From assembly GCF_003144115.1 (NCBI RefSeq), contig NW_020312017.1, forward strand, positions 455,448 through 519,447: 64,000 bases of DNA, read 5' to 3'. Shown piece by piece: positions 33,318 through 44,121 of this stretch. Each line of letters starts with the position of its first letter. The first letter of the stretch is position 1. This DNA is from Tilletiopsis washingtonensis (taxonomy: Eukaryota; Basidiomycota; Exobasidiomycetes; Entylomatales). Below the pieces are notes generated by a model. It worked only from the letters and a program-made list of their open reading frames with translations, ran no database searches and was not told the origin of the DNA. The position numbers and the translations under genes are program-made.

Positions 33318-34232
33318 ATGAGCGAGCTCGCCGCAGCGGACAGCGAGCCAGACTTGCGCGAGAGGGCGCGGCGCTGGGCCGCGGCGCCGCTCAGCGCCGA
33401 CGCCCTCGTCTGGCCGCTCTACCTCAACACGTTCGGCACCGGCCTGCTCGACGCCACGAGCGTCGGTGCGTTTGGCGTATTCTCGTCGAACCAGACGGGC
33501 AACGCCATCCTGCTGCTCTCGCGCGCCATCGGTGCGTGCGCCGTGCGCTGTGCCATGCCGCTGCTGACCATCGCGCCAGGCGTGCGGCAGGCGTACGCGC
33601 CGCAGACGGGCCCGGCACTGCTGACGACGGGCGTCAGTCTGGCGGCCTTCCTGCTCACCGCCTTCGTCGCTGGGCGCATCGGCCTGGCGCGCGGCCACCG
33701 CAGCCGCTGGTGGCTGCTGCTCTCGCTGGCGCTGCAGGCCGTCGTGCTGCTCGTCTGCGCCGTGCTCGTCGAGGTGCACGTGCTGCCCGTCGGCGCCTAC
33801 GAGCCGCCCGAGCTCGTCGACCCGGCGCTCGACGCCATTCCCATTGCGCTGCTTGCCGCCACGGCGGGCCTGCAGGTGTCGCAGGCGCGCTGCTCGGGCG
33901 TGCAGGAGGTGCCCACCGGTGAGGCTGGCGCACGCGCGTCGCTCGCCGGCTGCTCACCCCGCTTGCCCTCAGCCATGCTCACGTCGCCGATGGTCGACCT
34001 CGTCGTGCATCCGCGCCTCTTTGCGCCGCTGGGCGCCAGCAAGGACCAGGACGACCCGCAGGGCGTGCACTCGCGCAACATCCGCCTCATCTACGTCAGC
34101 CTCTTCCTCGCCGGCATCGCCGTCGGCGCCGCCGTCCACATCCGCAGCGGCGTCGCGGCAGTCACGTTCTTTGCGTTCGCTCTGCGCATCGTCACGGCCG
34201 CGCTCGTGTGCCTGCTGCCGGTAGAGTCATAG
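33318..34232 (+). CDS. DUF1275 (YoaK-family) membrane protein
   Basis: Multi-pass membrane protein of the DUF1275/YoaK family, of unknown function, found in bacteria and fungi. Exons 33318-33531, 33580-33918 and 33973-34232 give 270 residues. Family features: a first segment LNTFGTGLLDATSVGAFGVF, then SNQTGNAILL, hydrophobic segments LLTTGVSLAAFLLTAFVAG, WLLLSLALQAVVLLVCAVL, IPIALLAATAGLQVSQAR, and the motif LTSPMVDLVVHP, ending in two more membrane spans. The first intron (48 nt) is a multiple of three without a stop, so an unspliced form would add 16 residues within the first loop. Start chosen at MSELAAADSEPDLRER. Confidence 0.88.
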   Translation: MSELAAADSEPDLRERARRWAAAPLSADALVWPLYLNTFGTGLLDATSVGAFGVFSSNQTGNAILLLSRAIGACAVRCAMPLLTIAPGVRQAYAPQTGPALLTTGVSLAAFLLTAFVAGRIGLARGHRSRWWLLLSLALQAVVLLVCAVLVEVHVLPVGAYEPPELVDPALDAIPIALLAATAGLQVSQARCSGVQEVPTGEAGARASLAGCSPRLPSAMLTSPMVDLVVHPRLFAPLGASKDQDDPQGVHSRNIRLIYVSLFLAGIAVGAAVHIRSGVAAVTFFAFALRIVTAALVCLLPVES

Positions 34233-34576
34233 CAGCGCGTACAGGTGCCGGGAGCTGACCGGCCAAGGCTCGGCCCACGGCGTCTCCATCCAGTGTGGTG
34301 TGCACGCGGCCAGCAGTCGCTCGGGCACCGCGGAAGACAAGATCACGACGCCGCTGCTGGGGCCAAGCTCAGCGAGGCATCGCTACGCTATGTGGTGCGT
34401 CCGGCCGACCAGCAGCCGGCAGATGCGCCATGCTCGAGAGGCCGGCATGCGAGGTAGACGAGGTCACGGCCTCAACGCTCTTTTCGAGACATGCGATCGC
34501 ATTGCAAGCACGCGCGTGCAGCTGATCCACGGCGGCAGCATCTCGTTAAAGCATGAAGGCCCTCTCGCGAAAGCCA
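34233..34576. other. Convergent 3' intergenic region
   Basis: 344 bp between the DUF1275 stop and the stop of the PPR-like gene. No gene, repeat or RNA structure recognised. Confidence 0.4.
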
Positions 34577-36995
34577 CTACTGTATCGGCCGCATTGTGCG
34601 ATTCGCGCCTGGCCCATTTCGCGAGCCAAAGTCATAGTGGTCCTGAGCATAGAACCACTCGCCTGTCTTGCGCGCGTGTGAGAGCAGTGCGGTCCACGAT
34701 CTGCGCTCGTCCGGGGTCACCGACGCGGCAGCGAGTGCGTATGCTAGGTGATCGGCCAGCTGCCTGGCGCAGGCTCTCGACAGTGAGGCGTGATTGTTCC
34801 CGTCCAGCGAGAGCCACTGGTCTAGCCGAGGTGACAGTGCGCCCGTCTTCGCAGGTGGCTTTGTCAGGACCGAAGTCTCTGGGAGAATGTTCTTCAGCCA
34901 GAAGCCGGCCTCGATCGCGCGCACAGTCTCGGCATAATGCTCGGCGTCGCTGGGCGCAGCAAGTGCCGCACTGGCGTCGTCGACCGGCGCGGCGTGCGGC
35001 TCGCTCCGGCATGCCAGAAACTCGAGCACGAGTGCCGGCCGTATGACGTAGAGGCCGAAGGTGTTGTTGTTGTTGACCGAGGTCGCGAGATCTGCTCGGC
35101 GCCGGGCCAGGGGAGCGTACAACTGCCACACGTCTAGCGCCATGCGGGCCTTGTCCTCGACTGGCTCGTTCGAGGCACGCAGGGCGGACATGGCAAGGAA
35201 CCAATGCTGCGTCGCTGGCACGAGTTGCTTGCGGTTCGGCTTGTGTGGCATCGGCAGCATGAGACGGATCATCGAAAGCGCAAGATGCGCATCGGCCGCC
35301 TCTCTGGCCACCGTAAGCACAGTCTCCGCATGCGCTCGGTGTATGGCCTGCGGCCCGTCGTAAGGCAGAGCAGCGTAGCTGTCAATGAAGCGCCGTAGCG
35401 CGATTGGCGCATCGCTGAAACCGCTGCAGGCCCAGAGCGCGGCGGATGCGATCTCGTGGAACAGGCGAGCAGCAACGTCCCGGCGCCAGTCAGGCTTCAT
35501 GTCGTCCGCAAGCAAGCTGCCAGCCCCCGCCGCGGGCGCAAACTCGTCCAGGAAGAACCGAAGAACGGGCAAGCCGGACCACGATGCAACAGTCTCCGAT
35601 AGCGCCTCGTGTCGTACGTCGCTGATGGGGAGCAGAGCCTGCCATGCATGAAGGAGAGCGTGTCAGACCAGGGACAAGGCACTTTGCGAGGCAGCCACGC
35701 GAACGCAGAGGGAGACAAGCAGGGATGTACGCACGTGATGGTACCTGATCAGGTGGTCCAGCACCATCGCCCAGCTGAGTGCGTCGCCAAAGTTCTCCGG
35801 ATGCCGTCCCAATGGCCGGCTGCCGAAGTGCCGGGTCTGACGGCGCGTGTAGGCCTGTTTGAGACAAGCAAACACGTCGCGGGCGATGGGCGTCAGGGCG
35901 CCGCTTCGCGCCGGAAAGTGCTCGGCCTGCCGCAGCGAGAAGAGGCAGTACACGGCTGCGTCCAGGAGCGGCACGGACGGCTCAGGTGTGACGTCGCGGT
36001 ACGCAGCCCAGGCATCCTCTGCCGCGGACCAGCGCTCCGTCCGGCGCAGCAGGTGGAAGTACGCCGCGCAGGTGAGGTCGAACTCCGGCGAGCTGAGGTC
36101 AGCAGCCTCGTCGCGGGCGGCGTTGCGCACCTGCCGCCCGCTGTGCTCTGCCGAGCCCTCGGCGTCGTCGCTGTCGCGTGGGTGGCGCAGACCGAGCAGC
36201 TGCTCGAAGCAGCGGTCCACGCGCTGCAGCAGCGCCGTCTGCTCGGCGACGCCGGGCAGGCGAGCCACGCCGGCGAAGAGGGTGCGATAGAGCTGCACGC
36301 TCGGCTGCACGCCGTACTGCTTCTGCTACGGAGAGGAGCGTTCATTTTAGCCGCCGGCGCCGTGTGGAGGCGACGTGCCCGACACTCACCTGCGTGAAGA
36401 GGCGCAGCGCGGCCTGTCCCCGGTGCGCCTCGAGCGCCATGCTGATGAGGCGCGCGTACACCTCGCCCGAGCGCGCCAGCTCGGGCGCGGCGGCGGCGAC
36501 GAGCTCGCTGGCGTCGTCAAAGGCGCGCTGCGGCGTCGGCGCCGTCTGGCTGCACTCGCGCATGCGCATGCACAGCTGGAAGACAGCCTCGCGGTGCGAC
36601 AGCGGCGGCGGCCCTCGCCGCTGCCCGCGTCCGTCGGGGCGCCCGTCGCCGTCGCCGCGCTCGCGCAGCCGGCGCGCGGCGCCAAAGTCACGGCCCTTGG
36701 CGCCGCCGGGCCGCTCGCTGCCGTCGGGCCGCTGCGGCGCCTCGTCGGCGGCGCGGCTGCGGCGGCGCGCCGTCTCGCGCACGCGGATGGCGCGCTCGAC
36801 CTGCGGCGGCTTGCGCGAGCGGTCGACGGGCGTGTGGCTGCGGCGCACGCGCCCAGCATCTGGCGCCGCGGTGGCATAGCGCCTGCCCGTGCCGCGCGGA
36901 ACGGCGGCGAGGGCGGGCGCGAGGAGCGTGCCGAGCAGCAGCGGCGCACACGCGGCCGCGAGGCGGGCGGCAACGAGGCGGGCCGGCGCGGACAT
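34577..36995 (-). CDS. Mitochondrial PPR-like helical-repeat protein
   Basis: Predicted mitochondrial protein. Exons 36390-36995, 35735-36325 and 34577-35638 give 752 residues. The N-terminus (MSAPARLVAARLAAACAPLL...PRGTGRRYATAAP) is Arg/Ala/Leu-rich without acids, as in import presequences. The segment GEVYARLISMALEAHRGQAALRLFTQ followed by YGVQPSVQLYRTLFAGVAR has the form of a pentatricopeptide repeat, and later helices (FDLTCAAYFHLLRRTERWSAAEDAW) fit a degenerate alpha-solenoid. Such proteins bind organelle RNA. The specific target is unknown. The first intron uses a TAG acceptor. Divergent from a small COX14-like gene, which supports a respiratory context. Confidence 0.75.
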
Positions 36996-37213
36996 GCCTG
37001 CGGCGCAGTGTGTGGCAGCAGCACGAGTGCGCTGGCTGGCGGAGCGGGCTTGCGGTGGTGGTGGTGGAGCAGAGGCAGGCCGGATTCGAGCGCGGCTCGT
37101 TGCCCTTCCTCTGGGGGCGCCGGTCACGTGCGCGCGGCTGGCCGCTGCCTCCACTGCTGACAGCCGTGCGGCCGCTGCGCCTCTCCCTTCCCGACCACCA
37201 CGCTCCACCCACC
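36996..37213. promoter_or_regulatory. 218-bp bidirectional promoter with GTCACGTG E-box
   Basis: CACGTG at 37125-37130 (context GGTCACGTGCG) lies 84 bp before the COX14-like start and 130 bp before the PPR-like start. Both genes look mitochondrial. A pyrimidine-rich leader precedes the plus-strand start. Confidence 0.55.
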
Positions 37214-37760
37214 ATGCCGCCGCTCCTCGACCTCGCCCACCGCGCCGCCGTCGTCGGTCTCGTCGGCACCGGCGTGCGTGCCTGCGCTGCGCCGCCGCGC
37301 TGCTGCTGTGCCTGCTGCTGACGCCGACGCACGCCCCGTGCAGGTCTGGGGCATCTGGCTCACCGGCGCCGTGTGGAAGAGCCGCCGCGACGACAGCTCG
37401 GTGCGTGGGCACCGCAGCTTCGTCGCCCATTGACGCTCACCGGCCTCTCCCTGCAGATTCACGGCATCATCACGCCCGTGAGTAGAGCGTGGCATCTGCT
37501 CGGCCATGCGCAGCGCCATGGCTTCCGCTCTGGGCTGTGCGCAGCTCGCCGCGCGCGGGCGCTGTTCATCGGCCAGGCCTGGCTGACACGCACTGCCGCA
37601 GACCGAGGCCGCCGCTCAGCGGCAGCAGGCCGAGGCGTTCCAGGCGCAGCAGGCCGAGGCCAAGCGCGCCGTGCCGCGCTCGGGCATGAGCGGCCCGCGC
37701 GGGCTGCTGCAGCAGGCCTCCAAGCCGCGCACCGCGGGCGACGGCGAGAAGGAGGTGTAA
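37214..37760 (+). CDS. Small single-span membrane protein, COX14-like candidate
   Basis: 98-residue protein from four exons: 37214-37273, 37344-37400, 37457-37477 (21 nt) and 37602-37760. It starts MPPLLDLAHRAAVVGLVGTG and continues VWGIWLTGAVWKSRRDDSS, one hydrophobic helix followed by positive charges. The C-terminus is Gln/Ala-rich and probably soluble. The opening DLAHR...VVGL and size resemble the COX14 family of cytochrome c oxidase assembly factors. The similarity is short, so the name is tentative. The gene model is well supported: all exons stay in frame and have CTGAC-type branch signals. Confidence 0.6.
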
Positions 37761-37940
37761 TGGGACAGCATGGCACTCGTGCACGCATGGCCTGCGCGCC
37801 GAGATGGGACAGAGCACACACGTGCAGGAAGCACGGCTGCATGGTATGGGCATAGGCTCAGGCATGACATTGGCACACGCACGGCCCACAAGTCCGGCAG
37901 AGGACACAGGGCCGGCCCGCGTGCGCCGAGACTGCATCGC

Positions 37941-39500
37941 TCATGCGGCGTCGTCGCGGCGCACGTCGAGCGGCTTGCCCGTGTTGCGCTCGTAGTTGAC
38001 CGCGTTCTGTGCGAGGGGTCAGCAAGAGCGCCTGTCGCGCCCAGCAGCGATCAACGGACCTGTGCGTATTTGCTGCGCCGGTGTCAGCGTACGGCTGCGC
38101 ACGGCAGCAGCACTCGACTCACCCCTTGAGCTGGGCGATCTGCGCGCTGATATGCCCCACGTCGGCCTTGCCCTGCGCAGCTGCGTCGCCGGTGAGCTTG
38201 AGCACGACCTTGCGGCCGCTGATGCCGGAGCGATTCTTGTCGAGCGCCGCGTCGAGCGCCGCAAGCCCGCCGGGCACGACCTCGGGCCGGTTCGGCACGA
38301 GGCTGCCGTCCTTGAGCCACGCGCTGAGCGCCTGGCTGAACGGCACGGCGAGCGCGCGCATGTGTGGCGCGCTGCCCTTGCCAAACACGGCGTTGACGTC
38401 GATGTTGTGCTTCTTGCCGCTGGTGACGGCCGCCTCGTCCTGCGGCAGCACCGTCACGACGGCGCGCGCCTTGTCGCCGTCGCCACCGCGCGCGCCGGCG
38501 AGGATGTCGACGGCGAGCTGCTGCGTCTCGGGCGCAGAGATGGAGTCGAAGACGAACTCGAGCGGCAGGCCGTGCGTGGCCTCGACGTACTGCGCGGCGC
38601 TGGCCGAGTTGCGGTCGAGCACGGCGGTGGCGCCGAGCGTGCGCAGCAGGTCGTGGTGCGCCGGCGACGAGGCCGTGACGATGCGCTCGAAGCCCGAGAG
38701 GCGCGCCAGCTGCACCGCATACTGGCCCACGCTGCTCGAGCCGCCGAGCACGACGGCCGCGCGTCCCTTGGCCGCCGTGGCGCCGTCCTTCTCCCACGGC
38801 GCCGGCGCCACGGGCCGCCCGGCGCCCTCGTGGTAGAAGCCGGCGAGCACGGCCATGGCCGCGAGCGAGACGCCGGCGGCCTCTTCGTCGCTGACGTTGG
38901 ACGGCGTGCGCGACACGAGCTCGGCAGGCATCAGCGCCTTCTCCTGGAACGTCGAGCCCGACAGCTCGCCGATGATGCCCTGGAAGAAGACGCGCTCGCC
39001 GGCCTCGAAGCCGGACTGGGCGCCGGCGACCTCGACGACGCCCGCGGCGTCCGAGCCGAGCACCGTCGGGTACTTGGGGATCTGCGGCGGGTGTCAGTGC
39101 ATGGGCAGGAGCGCCAGAAGTGTGCGAGGGTGTAGCGGTGCAGCCGAGGAGTGAGAGAAGCATAGGCCAGAGTCGGCAGCGATGCTGCGGGCATGCAGCT
39201 CCTTCTCTCGGGCACGGCGTGTCCCCGGCCTCGACCTGGCGCAGCTGCCGCTGCCGCAGCGCGCCGCACCGGCCCTCATCACGGCTGCCGCGCCGCCTTC
39301 CGCACCCCGGCTCGCCACTGCACACGCACATACGGGTACTTCTTGGGCGAGTCGAGAATCTTCCAGTCGACGGGGTTGATGGCGGCGGCGGTGAGACGCA
39401 CGAGCACCTCCGAGGCGCCGGGCTGCGGCGTGGGCACGTCCTGCAGCGAGCCGGGTGCGCCGGGCTCGGCGACGACGACGGCGCGGTGGGTGTCAGGCAT
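37941..39500 (-). CDS. MDR-family NAD(P)-dependent oxidoreductase (zinc-free, CipB/quinone-reductase-like)
   Basis: Medium-chain dehydrogenase/reductase. Exons 39330-39500, 38123-39081, 38061-38073 and 37941-38006 give 402 residues. GroES-like N-terminus: MPDTHRAVVVAEPGAPGS, AAAINPVDWKILD, IPKYPTVLGSDAAGVV. Rossmann fold: VVLGGSSSVGQYAVQLARLSG, ASSPAHHDLLRTLGA, EFVFDSISAPETQQLA. The four-cysteine structural zinc lobe is absent, as in quinone-reductase-like members common in fungi. Substrate unknown. The C-terminus needs a 13-nt micro-exon (coding KYAQ) to keep the frame into NAVNYERNTGKPLDV; its donor GTCCGT is unusual. Without these last introns removed the protein would end after ...AQIAQLKG. 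Confidence 0.85.
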
Positions 39501-39836
39501 AGTGCGGTGTGCTGGGTGTGTTGGCGGTGGTGTCGCTGCTGCGTGCGAGTTGCGTCGTGGTTGGGAAGGAAGATGCACTCGCCTCAGCGGCGTGCGGCTC
39601 TCTTGTGCCTGCCCGGCGCCATGTGGAGGCCGCGGCGGCGGCGAGCGCATGCGCATGCTACGGCCGAGCCGGCGCCGTGCCGCTTCGCTGCGCCTCGTGC
39701 TGCGCCGTCACGGCACGCCATTCGCTCGCCGCATCGCACTCGCCTCGCCTCGCCCCGCACCGGCCTCGCTCCACCTGCTGCGTCTGGCACGCGCAAGCCA
39801 GCGCAAGGCACACACACACACACGCACCCGTCCGCC
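39501..39836. promoter_or_regulatory. Divergent promoter region with a CA microsatellite
   Basis: 336 bp between divergent starts. A CA dinucleotide run of about nine units lies at ~39,809-39,825, in the likely 5' leader of the PTRHD1-like gene. No E-box or TATA-like element recognised. Confidence 0.45.
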
Positions 39837-40477
39837 ATGCCGCCGGCGTCCGCCGCGCCGCCGCCGCTGGTGATGCAGCTCGTCGTCGGCGCCGCCCTCG
39901 CCGCGCCGCCCAGCGCCGGCGGCTGGCCGCGCGGGCCGCTCATGGCGCAGACGGCACACGCCGCCTGCGCCGTCGTCGCCGCCACCGCCGACGCGCCCAA
40001 CACGCGCGCGTACGTGGCGCCGGCGCAGCTGCCGCACATGCGCAAGCTCGTCCTCGTCGCGCCGCCGGCGCTGCCGCTGCGCGAGCTGGCGGCGCGGCTC
40101 GACGAGGCGCGGGCACGCCTGGGCGCCGACGAGGTGGTGAGTGAGAGAGGGGCAGCGGTGGAGCAGACATGACAGGAGGAGCATCGCCACCGCACGCGCG
40201 GCGGCTGAGCCATCGACTGAGCACCATCAGCCCGGCACTGCTTGCTGCTGGCCTCTCCGCCGCCTGCCACACGTTACGCTCTTCTCACTCGGGCCGCCGC
40301 AGCCGCCGCACTATCTCTGGATCGAGCAGCCCGAGGACATTCCCACCGTGCTCGCCATTGCGCCGAACCACAAGCCGGCGGTGCGTGTGTCGGGTCTGCG
40401 TGACGCTTGCCCAGCTGACGCCGCGTCCGCAGCCGCTCAAGAAGCTGCTGCGCGAGTGCGCGCTGCTGCGCGACTGA
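39837..40477 (+). CDS. PTRHD1: Peptidyl-tRNA hydrolase 2-type protein, PTRHD1 family
   Basis: Small Pth2-fold protein of the PTRHD1 family, putative peptidyl-tRNA hydrolase. Exons 39837-40136, 40303-40380 and 40433-40477 give 140 residues, the same size as the human protein. Visible: VMQLVVGAAL, WPRGPLMAQTAHAACAVV (the Pth2 G-x-x-x-AQ-x-x-HA region), THMRKLVLV-type strand (LPHMRKLVLVAPPALPLRELAARL), and HYLWIEQPEDIPTVLAIAPNHKPAPLKKLL. Catalytic activity of this subfamily is not well established. The acceptor at 40301-40302 is chosen because it restores the HYLWIEQPED match; the intron is 166 nt. Confidence 0.88.
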
Positions 40478-40818
40478 GCATGGGTGGGCGATGGTGGGCG
40501 CGACTGAGCATGATGGGTGATGGTGGGCTTGCAGGTGTTAAGGCGTTGCAATCGACGCTACATGGGGTGGGTGACGCGGCATGATGATGTGTGTGGGAGA
40601 GGGCGGCCGGGGCCGGCCCGCAGCTGTGTTAAGCCCTGCTGCGCGAGGGGCGGGGGATATCGTGATGGACGGATGCGACGGTGACACGGATCAGGCGGAG
40701 ACGAGAGAAGGGGCGGGGCGCGCCGGCGGGGCCGCGCCCGGCGTGCGGGACGTGCTGTGAGCTAGACGATGTCTGCGAGGGCAGCGGTCAGCCAAGGGCG
40801 TTAGACAAGTCCAGCACA
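40478..40818. other. Convergent 3' intergenic region
   Basis: 341 bp between the PTRHD1-like stop and the PUT2 stop, with an imperfect direct repeat of GATGGTGGGC near 40,490-40,530. Nothing else recognised. Confidence 0.4.
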
Positions 40819-42958
<2,140 letters not shown>

Positions 42959-44121
42959 GCTGGCGGCGGAGTGTGGTGGTGGTGGTGGGGTGCGAAGGGT
43001 GCGCCGCGGCTCGTGCCCCCTTATGTATCGGCCTGCCGCTGTGGGGCCGGGCGGGTGGGTGCGATAGGCACGCCGCAAGAGATGGCCGAGGAGAGCAGTC
43101 GAGTCCCGCCGGCAGCACAGCAGGCACGAAGAGCGTGGCCCCTGCAGCGCCAGATAGCGCAGCCACGCCGCCCGCGCGCCTAGCGCCGGAGTCGGGCCGC
43201 GGCCGCACCTCCGCGCCGCCACGGCCCCTCGCGCATCCCTCAACACCGCCGCCTGCTCCGCACTGCCGCTTCTGCCATGCTGCTGCTGCGGCAGCCGTCT
43301 GTTCCACTCTGCACGGCCCTTGTGGGAGTGCGGGGTGCAGCAGCAGCGGCGGCACCCGGAGAGGACCGCAGCGGCTGGCGGCCAGTGCCCCCTGACACCC
43401 CGCACAGCCGGCGCGCCTGACAGATGGCCCGCGGCTCGCGCACCGAGCGTCCTTCACAGCAGCAGCCGCAGCAGCAGCGTGCCTCAGCGCAGCAAGAGCA
43501 GTGGCAGCGGTATGGCGCGAAATCCGGCCGTCGCTGTGGCCGTGGTGCTGCGTGCAGCGTGGCTCACAAGACAGCGATGCTGGACGCCAGGCATGCTGCT
43601 CGTTGCTGGCGTGTAGAGGGGCCGACGCGTCGCGGCCGAGTCATCGGGCCGGCGGCGCAGCGAGGGAGTCATGCACGGCGTGCTTCTTGGCGCGCCTCAT
43701 CCTGCGCTGCGTCCCAACCAACACAGAGCGCAGCACCAGCATCAAGCGGAGAGCGGCGACGGCAGCAGCACGCCAGACCGCGGCAGTATCAGCGTCAATT
43801 GCGAGTCACAGCGGCCGCAGCTGCAGCTCGGCACGGCCGGCCCGTGGACTCGCCGCGTCAACAAGCCAGGCGCACCTGCAAGTCCGTCTCTTGACTGCGG
43901 CGGCGTGCAGAGCTCGCAGTCACCGCCGGCCGCACCGCTCCGGCTAGCCGAGCGACGCAGCAGAGTGCACCGCTGGCCAGTGCTGCGGCGAGTGGGCTCG
44001 CACTGCCCCCAGGGCCAGGCCGCTTGCTGCGCCCCCTGGACGGCCTGCTGCTGCTGCGCTACATAAGACGACCGCATCGCCGTGAACGCCATTGCAGCAT
44101 CAACACAGCTACGCAGCCAAC
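42959..44121. promoter_or_regulatory. Divergent 1.2-kb promoter region PUT2 / ABC-F
   Basis: Contains the promoters of both genes. On the PUT2 side, a TATA-like GATACATAAGG (minus strand, ~43,021-43,031) lies about 60-70 bp before the start codon. On the ABC-F side, CTACATAAGACG lies ~50 bp before the start. The open frames in the middle show no conserved content. Confidence 0.45.

Noticed and set aside
32147-33922. 591-codon plus-strand frame overlapping the DUF1275 gene
   Set aside because: Wrong frame for the membrane protein; composition is noise-like and the true frame has a conserved family signature.
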